Made by a program: the position numbers and the translations under genes. Below, one piece after another: positions 10,030 to 21,922 of a DNA stretch of 64,000 nucleotides. The stretch's first letter is position 1; each line of letters begins with the position of its first letter. Source of the stretch: Chrysemys picta bellii (Eukaryota; Chordata; Testudines; Emydidae); assembly GCF_011386835.1 (NCBI RefSeq), contig NC_088798.1, positions 6,758,001-6,822,000 of the forward strand, read 5' to 3'. Below the pieces are notes generated by a model. That model saw only the letters and a program-made list of their open reading frames with translations. It ran no database searches and was not told the DNA's origin.

Positions 10030-10550
10030 GAGAGAATGCCAGTGCTTAGGACACCAGGCTAGGACTTGGGAGCCCTGGCCTCACTTCTCTGCTCCACCAC
10101 AGACTTCCTATGTGACCTTGGGCTTCTGTGCCTCAGTTTCTTCTCTGTAAAATGTGGATAGTAGCACTGCCCGACCTCACAAGGGTGCTGTGAGGCAGGG
10201 GTGCCAGAACAGGGCGGGGGGGGGGCAGGGGGCCATAGCCCCATCACTTTTTACCGGCCATAAGGGTGAGCGATGGGGAGGGAGGGAATGGAGAAGAGCG
10301 ACAGGGGGCAGGGTCTTGGGAGGAAAAGGCGGCGCGGGAGGGAGGCCTGGGGGAGGAAGTGGGTTGGGGGCGGGGTCTCAAGGAAAGGGGGGTGCAGGGA
10401 GCAGGGCCACTTTTCGGGCACCAGTGGCCCCCCACACACACTTTTAGGACGCTTCCGTTGCTCCAGCTGTGAGGATTAAAGATTGCAAGAAACTCAGATG
10501 CTACTATAATGGGGCTATTTAAATACCTAATCAGGTGACTATTTTGCTCA
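10030..10550 (+). repeat. MIR-like SINE split by a G-rich hAT-like insert
   Basis: MIR sequence runs from GCCAGTGCTTAGGACACC to CTCACAAGGGTGCTGTGAG (to 10194). It resumes at 10466 as GCTGTGAGGATTAAAG…GATGCTACTATAATGGGG. The repeated GCTGTGAG marks the insertion. Confidence 0.75.
10195..10465. mobile_element. G-rich hAT-like MITE in a MIR
   Basis: A 271-bp G-rich insert with an exact 8-bp duplication GCTGTGAG (10187-10194 and 10466-10473). The left end GCAGGGGTGCCAG resembles the CAYRGGTGC end of the element at 25471-25722. The right terminus (…GTTGCTCCA) is a poor inverted match. Its GGGGAGG runs produce several spurious frames. Confidence 0.65.
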
Positions 10551-12220
10551 TTAGAATTGTCATCCTTAACATGCTGAGAGCATTTATGTTCTAACCCCGA
10601 AGTGTGAAGGCTTGCTTGTGTATATTAACCCCGGCAAAATTAACAACACCGCATCTGACAACTATATAGAGTCTTTGGTCCAAAATGCTCCTCACTCCTG
10701 CAATCTTTTATGCACAGGCTTAACTCGACTCATGTGAATAGTTCCATTGAAGACCGAGGGACTACTCATGTCTGGAGAGTTACTCACTCTCTCCACACCT
10801 GTCTGTGAGGGTAATTGGCTCATTGCTGGCACTGACAGGACTAAGAGATTCGGCATAAACATTTTACCCTGGCCCATTGCCAGCAGGCCATAGAGGTCAT
10901 TGTTTTCTTCATTCTATACCTAGATCGGTAGGGGTACCGTCAGCCTGGTTGCTGACGCTGGCCCCTCAATGCTTTTAGACAGCTCGGAGAGAGGCTGACT
11001 TCTGAACTAGGTAAGGCGGAGCCAGGGTTGGGTCTCACGCATGCAAGAAACTTCAGGCTCCTTCAAAGCGAAGGTCTAGTGAGGGTCATTGTCCAGGAAG
11101 AGCCAAATGACATGAAAGATCTGAACTGGGGGGTGGGGGTCCACAGGTAACTCAAGGGAAACATAAATAAACAATGGGACTGCTGAAGGCGTAAGATGGT
11201 TCTCATTCAGTGAGAGCAAAATCTGGCCCTACTTCACTCCACACCTACAACAGCAACAGAGTAACACACAGAAACATTGACTCAGTTGCAACCAGCAGAA
11301 CAGCGCCAAAGGCCCTTCCTCTGTGCCTAGTTAAGTGCCTTTTGGGTCAGGTTTTCAGCTGATGTAATTCGACCTGGCTCCACTGAAGCCCAAGGAGCTG
11401 TGCCGGTTTACATTCAGGTCCGGATTTGGTCCCTTTTGTCTTTAAACACAACGCACAAAGGAAGGGGCGGGGGGAGAGACAAGGAAAATATTTGGGTAAG
11501 AAAGCTGTCCTTGAAAAGACAGCTTTAAACTGGGAATAATAAGACCACTTTTATGGAAGCCTTTCTACATGTCGTAAAATATTTTTGAAAACATTGTAAA
11601 AAAGTACAGAGTCTCACACTAACGATGGCTGATTTTCTTTATGGAGCTGCCCGGCTTCCCAGAGGTGGGGTATACGCACCATATGACACAGAGGTTGCTA
11701 GGGTAAGTAGTGTTTTCGCATCGATTACTGTAGTAAATAATAACATAAAAACGTGTGTCAACAGTGCGTTCCATACAGAGCTGCCCCTTAGGGCTGGCTG
11801 TTCTTTGCACATGGCCCAGTTTGCGTCACTTTCTGTATGCTTGATTAATTTTTTATCAATTTATTTATTTTTAGTAACATGCTGGTACGAATTTCTGTCG
11901 TTCAAGGAACATCTCTTTGGTAGGTTGTCGTATTGGGGCAAAAAATGGTTAATGCTGTAGGGGCTTAATCCCTCTTCTCCCCCTCTTGCCAAACTCAGGA
12001 AGAGAAGCATCTTAAAGTTCATGGACTAAGGGAACTTTCTATTATTTGCCCAGGCTGTTCATTTTACTGACGCACTATTTCAAGAAGGGGCTCCCATCAC
12101 AGTACTCCCTTCAACCTGTGATTAACCCCCGTCCCATGCATGCTTATGACTGGGGAATCTATTCATTTACTTTCCCATCTCAACAAAAATGCTTTCAAAG
12201 AACCAGAAGCAAAGAGGGAG
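10551..12220. other. No gene recognised
   Basis: About 1.7 kb of apparently single-copy DNA. A GAGGGTCATT/GGTGGGGGT-type purine patch near 11130 and an AT-rich part near 11840-11880 stand out only by composition. No exon or RNA gene is supported. Confidence 0.45.
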
Positions 12221-12665
12221 GAAACAGAGAGGAGAAGGTGTCACCACCAGGGGTTGGACAGGCAGACCAAGTGGTCAAAGCAGGAGTCAAGCCGAAGGTC
12301 AGAGCTGGGGTCAGCGTCAGGCCAAGGATCGGAGTTGGAGTCCGGCGGAGGTTCAGAACCAGAGTCAGGGACCAGGGGCAGCAATCAGGAATGACAGGCT
12401 GGGAAGCGAGGATCAGGGATAAGGCAGGAGAGCCGGGCTCAGGAGTCAGTCGAGAAGGCAAGGTCCAATGTAGCCGTCAGCAAGGGATTTATCCAGTTGC
12501 ACAAACAACTTACAGTCCTTCTGTCTGGCTTAAATAGTGCAGCCATTACCAATAATCAGTGGGGCTGGGCGTTCCTCTAATCAGGACTTCTGGGGGAGGT
12601 GCCTTTGGTGGGACCAGGGTTCCCTTAGCCCTTCTGTCCACCAGTTACTCATAAGATTCTGGATG
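12221..12665 (-). repeat. GTCAGAG-rich degenerate tandem array, possible LTR fragment
   Basis: From about 12260 to 12450 the sequence is built from degenerate GGTCAGAGYYRGRGTCAGG-like units of roughly 12-18 bp. Downstream, the minus strand reads CTATTTAAGCC near 12530, which is TATA-like. The combination of short repeats with an adjacent TATA-like box could be an LTR or another promoter-bearing repeat. The family is not recognised. Confidence 0.35.
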
Positions 12666-12689
12666 ATGGCTTGTGTCTGATGGCTGCCT

Positions 12690-12965
12690 GGGGACCTATA
12701 GATGTGGGTTCAAGACCGCTGGATCCTCACAGGAGGATGGTCTTGTTGTTAAAGTGCTGGCTTTTGACTCAGAAGAAGTGGGGTCCATTCCCGGCTCTTT
12801 CTGTGTAAGCCAGGAAAAGTCATTGAATCTCTTAGTACTTCAATTTCCCATCTGTAAAATGGGAGTAATAATACTTCTGTGTTTAGCTTGGGGCTGGGAT
12901 TCACTCTCACTAATGTTTGTACAGTGCCTAGCACAATGAGGCCCTCATCTCTAGATGCCATTGTC
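12690..12965 (+). repeat. MIR-like SINE
   Basis: Head GGTCTTGTTGTTAAAGTGCTGG, body GGGGTCCATTCCCGG and TCAATTTCCCATCTGTAAAATG, and tail GTACAGTGCCTAGCACAATG are the MIR landmarks in order on the plus strand. The tail is the MIR/L2-type end. Confidence 0.85.
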
Positions 12966-13164
12966 AAACTGATGATAGTCGTAGCTCTGGGCAAACAGAT
13001 GCGTAACAACCGCACTTGGACAGAAGTGTGAACACTTGGTACTTGAAATATACACTGGGTATGTTGTCAATATAAGAGAGGACTTGGCATGTATCACTGG
13101 AGGGAGGTTGGGATGGAGGATGATGACCTCACAAGGGGATCTAAAAATATCTTCCCTTGTGAAA

Positions 13165-13725
13165 ATGTCATGGATCAGGACCCCATGGTGCTAGGTGCTG
13201 TACAAACACAGAACAAAGAGATAGTCCCTAGCCCAAAGAGCTTTCACTCTACATATGTCTCGAGAGCAGTGGTGGGAAACCTGCAGCCCATGCCGCTTCT
13301 TGCAGCTCCCATTGGCCAGGTACAGTGAACCGCGGCCACCGGGAGCTGCAGGCAGTCGTGGCTGCAGGTGGTCAATGTAAACAAACTGTCTCGTGGCCCG
13401 CCAGCAGATTACCCTGATGGACAGCATGCAGCCCGCGGGCTGCAGATTGACGACCACTGCTCTAGATGTTTAAATGTAGGCACCTAAGGTGACAAATGAT
13501 AAATAATTGCTAGCTCTCATATATAGCTTTTCATTGGGCGATCTCAAAACCCAATACAAAGGATGTCAGTATCATATCTCTATTTTACAGAGGGAGGAAA
13601 CTGAGGCACGGAACAGGGAAGTGACTTGACTAGGGACAGCTAGGAGATCAAGGGCAAAGCTGGGACTAGAACCCACATCTTCTGAGTCCCAGTTTGTGGC
13701 CACTAGGCCACACTGCCTCCCCCAA
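13165..13725 (-). repeat. MIR-like SINE, minus strand, with a hAT in its 3' part
   Basis: The 3' segment (13165-13258) reads GACCCCATGGTGCTAGGTGC…CCAAAGAGCTTTCA. After the hAT at 13267-13459 come spacer sequence and the 5' half (13565-13725), reading TTTTACAGAGGGAGGAAACTG…CACTAGGCCACACTGCCTC. Whether both halves are one insertion is uncertain. Confidence 0.65.
13267..13459. mobile_element. hAT-like MITE, 193 bp
   Basis: Termini CAGTGGTGGGAAACCTGCAG and (complement of) CTGCAGATTGACGACCACTG begin and end with CAGTGGT/ACCACTG. Flanks CTCGAGAG (13259-13266) and CTCTAGAT (13460-13467) match at 6 of 8, consistent with a decayed 8-bp duplication. The interior is GC-rich and non-coding. Confidence 0.75.
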
Positions 13726-13739
13726 ATTACACAGGCTGG

Positions 13740-15330
13740 GCTACTGCGGGACTCAAGATCACATCTTCACTCTCTGTTTCAGCTTCTTTCTGCCTGCTGC
13801 CTAAACCCACAAGTCTTGTTTTTGTGAGCTGGTTCTCCCTGGGGTCGGGTTCTGGATTACTCTACAATTCCAAAGGATTATTTTTAAAGCATCATTATTA
13901 AATATACTTCATGCAGAACAATTATCTCGTATTTTTCATTAGCAATAAAAAAGTCAGCCTTTATCAGCCCTCTAAGGGTGTAGTGCAGCCCAGATACCAA
14001 CAGTACATGTAATAAATAACACACTGCACCATTTCCATATAGACCACACAAAAAAAAAAAAGGTTTGTTTTTTTCCAGATTCCAACGGGCTGCGATTTTT
14101 AACTAACTAAATTAAAAACAGATATGGTATTCCGATGGGGAGCTGCCAGGAACTCCCCCCTTAAACTTTTCTATTTGAAATGCATAGGAGAAATGCATGC
14201 AGTCATCCCAAGGAACAAATGACGTCCCTGCATGCGCTGGGGGTTTTGGGGGCAGAGGGGAGGAGAAGAAAACGGAACATACAGAATTACTTTCTAGCGA
14301 CACATGAATAAACAGCTTTAGTTAATAAACCAGAGACTGGAGAGAACTATTTGGAGAGTGTGGAAGGAAGTGAGGGATTAGCGAGTAAATAGGAGAGCAG
14401 CACTGGGAAATAACATGGCAGCATCGAGGAGTGGTAGGGATTGGAAGGCAGAGAGAAATCTGCCTGTTTGGAGCAACACTGTGGGAGAACTAGGGGAAGG
14501 GGATTTAGAGTCTAAATTTGAGCTCTGGTGAAACTAAGTCACTTCTTATTTGCCTCCAAAGCCGAATCCCTCTCTAAAACTATGTGACCTATTTCAGGAA
14601 CGGCTTCACCATTGCAAACTCTCAGATGGTTTCTTTATTCTGACGCATGGTTAAACAGGAGGATGCATCTCTGAGGAGCGAAGACGGTTGGCAAGCAGTG
14701 CCAGTCTGACTGTCAAAGAATGGAGTGCTTTTGAATGGTCACGCACAGCTCCCATGCAGGCTTGATTGACAGCCCCGGAGCTGGGTGCACGATAGTGACT
14801 TGATGACTTTTTGCAACTGTCTGAAAAGCTTAGATAAGCGCACAGCCGTTTTTATTATTCTAAGAGGCAGAAGCCTCGCCTTACCGAGCAGTAACAAATA
14901 CGGACATTCACGACCAGGATTAGGAACAAACTGCATTGGTGGGCGAGGGCCAGAGGCAGAGCCGAACTGGAGCGTAACTCAAAACCTCCACAGCTGTTTT
15001 CATTTTCCTCCCTTCAACACAGTCCCTGTGTGGCACTTCAGGGAGAATTATGAAAGTGGCGTGTAATTCAGAGAAGTAATGTCTTTTTCCCCCCTCACCC
15101 CCCCCCCCCCGCAGTAATGAAAACTGCTGTGGTAGATCATTTTCGATTCAAGGGAAATATTAGATTCTATTTACTGCATGTTAGATAACAATAGATTTTA
15201 GCTAGTGCCTTGTTTTAAAGGCCTGTTGCCTTCAGCCCTCTCTCCCTTCCTCCCTCCTACCCAATCTGAGCCACTTTTCATCCTGGTTTATATCCTTTAG
15301 TTAAAAATAGTGCAAAGGGCTTGGAAAACC
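13740..15330. other. No gene recognised; possible conserved noncoding DNA
   Basis: Repeat-poor sequence. The parts 13850-14100 and 14740-15065 have balanced composition, several inverted words and no repeat match I recognise. A C-run occurs at 15089-15110. These are candidates for conserved noncoding elements only because they lack repeats. Confidence 0.25.
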
Positions 15331-15405
15331 GGGGACAGATCCTCAGCTGGCGCAAATCAGTGTAGCTTCATTGGCTGTAATGAGTTACACTGGCTGAAGC
15401 CGAGC
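15331..15405. repeat. Palindromic GGCCAGATCCTCAGC repeat, short copy
   Basis: GGACAGATCCTCAGCTGGCGCAAATCAG is followed by a TTCATTGG centre and a partial inverted arm ending TACACTGGCTGAAG. It is an old copy of the foldback family described at 6058. Confidence 0.55.
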
Positions 15406-15469
15406 GGCTGGTTGATTTCAGTATGGCTAATGATTTGTATGGTGTTTGACTAGGCAGGTCACAACATTT

Positions 15470-16440
15470 TGATTAAAAAATGAGAGCCGTTTACAATTAA
15501 CATGGCATCCATTACATGGATTAAACGCTGGCTAGCTGATGGGTCTCAAAATGTTATTGTACATGGGGAATCATAATTGAGCTTGGGTGTGTCTAGTGGG
15601 GTCCCGCAGGGATCAGTTCTTGGCCCTATGCTCTTTAACAGTTTTATCAATTACCCGTAAGAGAACATAAAACTATCGCTGATAAAGTTTACAGATGACA
15701 CAAAAATTGGTGGAATGGTAAATAATGAAGAGGACAGGTCACTGATACAGAGCGTTCTGGATCATTTAGAGAGCTGGGTGCAAGTAATCACAATAGGTTT
15801 TAATATGGCTAAATGGTATACATCTGGGAACAAAGAATGTAGGTCATACTTACAGGATAGGGGACTGTATCCTGGGAAAAAGCAACTCTGAAAAAAACTT
15901 GGGGGTCATGGTGGATAATCAACTGAACATGAGCTCCTGGTGCAACTCTGTGGTCAAAGGGACTAATGCGATCCTGGGATGCATAAACAGGGGAATTTTG
16001 AGTAGGAGGAAAGAGGTTATTTGACCTCTGTATTCAGGACTGGTGCGACCGCTGTGGGAATACTGCATCCAGTTCTGGTGGCCGCAGGCTCAGGGAAGAG
16101 CCCCAAGAATGATTAAAAGGATTAGAAAATCTGCTTTATAATGATAACCGCAAGGAGCAAAATAAAGAGAAGGTTAAATGGTGACTTGTTACAGTCTATA
16201 GGTATCTATATGGGGAACAAATATTTGATATTTCTCTAGCAGAGAAAGGCATAAGAAGCTCCACTGGCTGGAAGATGAAGCTAGACAAATTCAGACTGAA
16301 ATTCACTGCCTTCACTGGAGGTTTTCAAAAGGAGGCGGGGTAGCCATCTGTCTTGGATGGTTTAGACACAACAAATCCTGCATCTTGGCAGGGGGTTAGA
16401 CTAAATGACCCTTGCGGTCCCTTCTAACCCTATGGTTCTA
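15470..16440 (+). pseudogene. CR1 LINE fragment with decayed reverse transcriptase
   Basis: A 5'-truncated CR1 on the plus strand. The frame shows the RT motif GVPQGSVLGP at 15598-15627. After one in-frame TAA comes KFTDDTKIGG (about 15685-15714), the catalytic YxDD/FADD box with Ala replaced by Thr. Further CR1-like protein words follow but are broken by frameshifts. The 3' end has the CR1 tail GACTAAATGACCCTTGCGGTCCC…CCTATGGTTCTATC. In intact CR1 this ORF2 product copies the element's RNA at the target site; this copy is dead. Confidence 0.85.
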
Positions 16441-16753
16441 TCATTTTTAACAGTGATAGTAATTAACCATTAGAACAACTTACCAAGTGTCTTGATAGGT
16501 TCTCCATCACTGGCAATTTTTAAATCAAGATTATATGGTTTTGGGTTCTTTTTCTGAAAGATCTGCTCTAGGAATTATTTTGGGGAAGGTCTATGGCCGG
16601 TGTTGTATAGGAGATCAAATAAAGATGATCGCAACTGTCCCTCTGGCCTTGGAATCCCTTCTTGAAATACCTTAATAGAATTTAATAGGGGTGAAAACAG
16701 TACAGGTCTATAAGCTTTTAATAGGTTTCCACGGAAATGACTCCAGAAACAAT

Positions 16754-16808
16754 AGGGCCAGATCGTCTGATTTATGCAACTGATTTACCCCACCTGAGGA
16801 TCTGTTCC
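16754..16808. repeat. Palindromic GGCCAGATCCTCAGC repeat, very short copy
   Basis: GGGCCAGATCGTCTGATTTATG and CCCACCTGAGGATCTGTTCC are the two inverted termini with almost no interior left. Confidence 0.55.
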
Positions 16809-16919
16809 ACAAAAATAAATGAGAGAATTATGTCCTTTCTATAGGCCAAATTCTCTGCTGGTATATCTCCTTTCACTTTATTCATTCCAGTAGAGTTTTG
16901 GCCTTACGTATGTTTTGAA

Positions 16920-17368
16920 GAGAGCTATGAAAGAAACTTTTTCCATTCCCATGAAAATATTTGAGACACCAAAAAATGTTCCCGTTCTGAATTGGGATGA
17001 AAAGTTGAAAGCTTAAAAATTTTCTCAGGCGGAAAGTCTGAAAAAAATATTTGGTTTGGATCGATCAAAACATTTGGTTTCGATAATTTCAAAATGCTTC
17101 ATTTTGATTTGGACCATTTAAATTTTTTTATACAATAATTAGTTCACTTTTCAAAACAAACAGTCGAATTGAACTGGAAAAAATGGACTTTTCCATTCTG
17201 AAAAAAGTCAAAACAGAATATGTTGAAAATTCTGAGACTTTTTCATCAACATTTTTTGAGTAAAAAAATTAATCAAAACTGACTCTTTCCCATGCAAATT
17301 TTTAGTTTTGATGAATTGTCATTTTCTGATGACAAAATGTTTTGTCAAAAAAATCCCGACCGGCTCTA
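16920..17368. mobile_element. AT-rich hAT-like element with perfect 8-bp duplication
   Basis: A 449-bp element flanked by exact GTTTTGAA (16912-16919 and 17369-17376). The left end is GAGAGCTATGAAAGAAA and the right end CGACCGGCTCTA. The interior consists of GAAAATTTTT, TTTTCAAAA and similar words in both senses. This copy gives the firmest target duplication for the CAGAGCTGGTCA family. Confidence 0.75.
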
Positions 17369-17376
17369 GTTTTGAA

Positions 17377-18130
17377 CTATCTTGTAGCACTCTATGGGAA
17401 AGATATAATTCTTCATTTAAAAAAAAAAAACCCTATAGAATCATATTAAGCCGTTGCTAAATTGTAGAGTAATTTCCTCTAACAATTTCATGTTACTTTT
17501 ATTTAAGAAAAGATAATTAATTGAATGATTGGAAACAGCTACACATGTATATGGACGCATGTATATGTGCCATCGTAGACACATGGCTTTAATGTCAAGT
17601 AGGTTAAAATGTTTTCTTTTATTGTGGAGCATTTATCAAGATTGCTACATGGGAGGTCTCTCCTGGTGGCTATGTGGTACCGATATAGGGCAAGTTTTTA
17701 ACATGATCAGCCTATGACGTCATGGTTGTGGAACGTAGCAGTAAATGTATTTCTCCTGTTGTGATAACCACACCTATGAGAGTGAAACAAGAGTCCTTCG
17801 GTTTTGATTCGGCTCTGCTAGGAAAGCAGAAATGTTTAAAGGTCGGTCAGACTGTGGCCGCACATCCCAGCTTGGTTGCTGCTGATCAGTTTGCTGAACT
17901 TTGAGTTGTATATAAAGTAGCTACCTTTACTATATACAAAACAGTAATTAGTTTTAAAGCCTATCCGTTTGCTTGTATAACTCTGGGGAGCTACTGCAGC
18001 TAAGCAAAAAAGCATTATAAAACAAACTGTTATGAGTCACTCACAAATATAATATAGTAAAGATAAATAGCTAGGCAGCTGGTGTGTGCCGAGATTACTG
18101 CTTGTCATGCTGACCAATATTGTACCATTG
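17377..18130. other. No gene recognised
   Basis: Apparently single-copy DNA with an A-run near 17420. Only chance frames are seen. Confidence 0.5.
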
Positions 18131-18290
18131 TTTCCTTGTACTCCCCCAGGTCTGCATCCACCTGCTGTCTTGTTCTTAAATTGCAAACTCTTTGGGGGCA
18201 GGGACCGTTTTTTTGATCTGTGTTTATACAGCACCGAGCACAATGGGATCCTGGACCGTGACTGGCTAAATAATAAACATCAGCTGTAAT
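18131..18290 (+). repeat. MIR/L2-type 3' tail
   Basis: Contains AAACTCTTTGGGGGCAGGGACC, TACAGCACCGAGCACAATGG and TAAATAATAAACATC, the typical MIR/L2 3' end on the plus strand. The 5' SINE part is not visible. Confidence 0.7.
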
Positions 18291-19520
18291 CACCAATGGG
18301 AACTTGACACAGAGGCCGTCCCCGCAGGTCTGACACAGACAACAGTGCCAGGGCAGTCCTTCTGAAGTCAGTTAGGGTTTTCCCTCAGTGAGACTGAAGA
18401 TTTGGTTTCCTAGCCTAGTGTATCCAAAGACTATTCAGGTCAATGGGAGTTTTTCCATTGACTGGAATGAACTTCGGATCTGGCTGTAAATCATTACAAT
18501 TTACAGGTAGTTATCATGAAAAAATTGTGGTGTTGCACCTAAGTTAAATGTACATTTCTTGGGCATGCGAAGGTAATTTTGACCAAAAGAATAAACAATG
18601 TTGATGTTTTCTATTGAGCATTAACATTTCTCACAGTGTAGGCAGGACCTTTGGAATAGAGCATCCATTGTAAACTAAGGCCCTGAGCTTGTGAATAATT
18701 ACACATGGGCTTAACCTTAAGGATGTGAGTAGTCTCAATGACTTCAAGATAAGCAGGTACGTAAGTCTTTTATGGAATTGGGCCCTATAGTACAGCAATG
18801 GCCCAAACCACTACAGCTTACAATACGGGGCTTATGCAGCATTTCGGATCAATTCTGTCGCATATTTCATAAGGGACCCTTTAATAACTGGAGAATTTCC
18901 TCCCATATCTTAAGACAATAAAGAAGGAATTTTTGGGTGGTGGCCTGTTCCTCCTCCCCTGGCCGATTTTTTATGACTGAGGAATCCTTTATTGTATGTG
19001 TAATAAAAGCTTGATGTGGGCTGCCATTTTTGAATTTACTGTGTTGTTAAATACAAAATGTATCCACATACACAAGCTGGACTGTGGTTGGAGTTGATCC
19101 TGAACCTGGCACAAACAGCAAAATTGGACAAAAGAAAGAGATTCTCAAGGATTTTAATAGAAGAATTACTGGGAACAAACTTAGGCCTGGATCCTATAAG
19201 GGACAGATGTCAAAGGGGTACCGTGGACCTGCAGGCATCCACCCATACACAAATAGCTTCTTGCAGGATTGGTGCCTTCATTTTTCAGTTTAAATGTTGT
19301 CCTGCTGTGTTGTGAAATTAAATGCGGCACCACTGTGTTGATGCATGGAATGTTAAACTGAATATAAACAGAAAGTAAAACTGACAAGTCTAGTTTCATT
19401 GTCCACAATGAATGAAGTGAAAAAAGTAAACAAACATCACAAGTGATGAAAAGTAAATTATATACATATAATACGTTTACAGTTTTCATTGTTAATGAAC
19501 TAATATGTTGTGCCTTAGAG
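18291..19520. other. No gene recognised
   Basis: Non-coding, with phrases such as GTCAATGGGAGTTTTTCCATTGACTGGAATG (a small hairpin near 18440-18470) that recall the old palindromic family. No exon signal was found. Confidence 0.45.
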
Positions 19521-19521
19521 A

Positions 19522-19780
19522 TGGAAAGGATGGTCAAGTGATTAGGGTACTAGCTTGAGACTCTGGAGACCCACATTTGATTCCTTGCTCCTCTACAGAC
19601 TTCCTGTGTGTCCTTGAATAAATCACGCAGTCTCTCTGCACCTCAGTTTCCCATCAGTAAAATGGGGATACTAGCCCTTTCCTAACTCATAGGGGTGTTT
19701 TGAGGGTAAATTAATTAAAGATTATGAGACACTCAGTTATTATGGTAATAGGATTACATTTAAGTACCGAAGATAGATAC
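19522..19780 (+). repeat. MIR-like SINE
   Basis: Ordered landmarks: AGTGATTAGGGTACTAGC, CACATTTGATTCC, GACTTCCTGTGTGTCC, CCTCAGTTTCCCATC and GTAAAATGGGGATACTAGCC, then a tail with TTTGAGGGTAAATTAATTAAAG. Plus strand. Confidence 0.85.
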
Positions 19781-20380
19781 TCTAGCAAGGAAATTAAATT
19801 TAAAACAATACTGACAGTGTCCCTTTAATATAATATACATAGCACTTGCATAATGTTTGATAGGCCTGATCCTCAATATTAACTTCAATGGCCTTTGGAT
19901 CAGGTGTTTGAATGAGATAGAAAAAATGAAGATACGGCCCCACTAGAAATCTTTACTTCCTTCCCACGGAATGTGATCAAAAACTTTCACTGAGAACAAT
20001 AAGGCACCAAGATAAATAGAGACTGCTGCTGTTGCCTCATTTCTGCAGAAATACTTGGAAGCAACAATCAGATAAAGGAGATCAAGAATTGACGGGAAAT
20101 AATTAGAAGCTGTTAAGCATGCTCTTTATCTGGGCCAAGGGATGGTGCCCTGCACATGCTATTTCTATTTGGAGAATGAGGATCACCAGCATCCCTGCAA
20201 TTCAATCTCATCTGCCAGTAGGCCATAACAAATACCAGGTCTGCAGTTTTCACGGTGGAAAAAGGGTCCTTCGGCGTTTTGCTTGAGACTGCCCTGCCAG
20301 TAGCACTTTTTGCAGCAGCACCTCAGAGGTCACGGCTCTTGCTGCAGCCATCCTACAATTAAAGAGAGAGAGAGAAAAGG

Positions 20381-20473
20381 GGGCCTGATTCACCTCTCGC
20401 ATGCAGCAGTGTAAATTGGGATTGCCGGAGCCAATGGAGTTACACTGAGGTAAATGAGACCAGAATCGAGCCC
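20381..20473. repeat. Palindromic GGCCAGATCCTCAGC-type repeat
   Basis: GGGCCTGATTCACCTCTCGC … TGAGACCAGAATCGAGCCC are imperfect inverted ends around a centre with GTGTAAATTGGG and GGAGTTACACTG. Confidence 0.5.
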
Positions 20474-20521
20474 AATATGGTGGAACAATAGAAATGGTCT
20501 CATTTTAAATGGGACCAATGA

Positions 20522-20745
20522 GAAGCATTCTGGTCTAGTGGTTATGGCACGAGACTGGGAGTCAGGAGACCTGGAATATATTCCTCACTCACTGTGGGAT
20601 TGCACATTGGTGTCTCTGTTTGCCCTCCTACCCTTTATCTGTCTCGTCTATTTGGAGTCAGACTGTGAGCTTTTGGAAGCAGGGACTATCTCTTACTGTG
20701 TGTCTGTACTAGGTGGGACTGCTAGGTGTTACCGTACCACAAATC
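20522..20745 (+). repeat. MIR-like SINE, internally deleted
   Basis: A good tRNA-like head, TGGTCTAGTGGTTATGGCAC, is followed by GACTGGGAGTCAGGAGACC. The core is shortened. The tail GACTGTGAGCTTTTGGAAGC…GCAGGGACTATCTC is MIR/L2 type. Confidence 0.8.
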
Positions 20746-21848
20746 ATAATGAAACATAGGTTACATGCTCCATCCTTTACCCCATTGATCCTATGAGTTT
20801 TAAGCTACCAGTACACCGTATATAGAGGGTCAGCGCCTGTTCCCATTGGTGTCAGGGGGAGTTTTGCTGTTGTCGTAAGTGGAAGCAGGGCCAGATTCAC
20901 AGAATAACATTGGATTCCAGGGAGTGAGTTAAGGACATAGAGGCAATCTCCCTGACAATATACCTATTGTTGTATCATGTTACATCACAGGCAAACATTA
21001 TAGTGTAAAGAGTCCAGTGCGTGTGCCGGAGATCCTTTATAGAACATAAATATCGTGGTCACTTAGTGAGGGGTTTCTTTTTTTGTTGTTTAAAGACAGT
21101 CCACATTACGTGCTGAATGTTTTTAAAACTAAACCAATATTTATCTAGAGGTGGCCAAAAATGTATCTGAAAAAAACCACCTCCGATAATTTTTGACCTC
21201 TCTAACGCTAATAATCTGCTTAAACTTCTTTAAACCATCTTAAAGAAACCAGACTCACCACTGCTGACAACTCACATACCTAGTTTTTAATGTGGTGTTA
21301 TTTTAAATGGCTGAGTTTATAAACCTCTGAAGATTGAGGTTTGTAATAGAAATGCTGACAGATCCTTAACACTCCATCCCATAATAACAAAGTTTCAAAA
21401 CGAATGGGGGCTGGGGACATAGCTACTCATATTCTTGTTTTGGATTTTTTTCCTCTTTATTGACTTAACTGATGTAGCCAGATAAATGGTTTTCCTGTGA
21501 ATTCATCTTGAGTGCCAAATCAAGATGGCAGATCCGAGACGTTTAGTAAGAGAAAGTATGTTATGCATCAGCTGTGGATTGATTCCACAAGTCTCCTGTG
21601 AACGTCTCCCTCCTTAACCGCCACGTACCACTTACTTAACCTCCTCTCTTCTAATTGGGGAGGGCACTTAAAGGCTAGAATTGGCCAAATACAGATGTGA
21701 GTCTGTCTCCAGTTCAAACTAAGTCTGTTCGGAGAGGGAGAACCATACATATATATATATATTAACAAATAATTTGCAAAACCAAGCTCCAGGAATGAGT
21801 CTAAATGACAGTAGGATGGATTCCATCCTAGCCCTAGTACGAAGCAAT
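20746..21848. other. No gene recognised; short TA repeat
   Basis: About 1.1 kb without a recognisable feature. An (AT)n microsatellite at about 21746-21763 is the only simple repeat. Confidence 0.5.
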
Positions 21849-21922
21849 GGGCCTAATTTTTTGTGGGTATAAATTAACTTCAACGGAGCTATGTTGATTT
21901 GCACCCGCTGAGGATCTGGCCC
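21849..21922. repeat. Palindromic GGCCAGATCCTCAGC repeat
   Basis: Starts GGGCCTAATTTTTTGTGGG and ends GCACCCGCTGAGGATCTGGCCC, with TTCAACGGAGCTATG at the centre. This uninterrupted copy is the reference for the interrupted one at 6058-6535. Confidence 0.6.

Noticed and set aside
10154..10479. Several overlapping G-rich frames
   Set aside because: They are created by GGG runs in the hAT-like insert.
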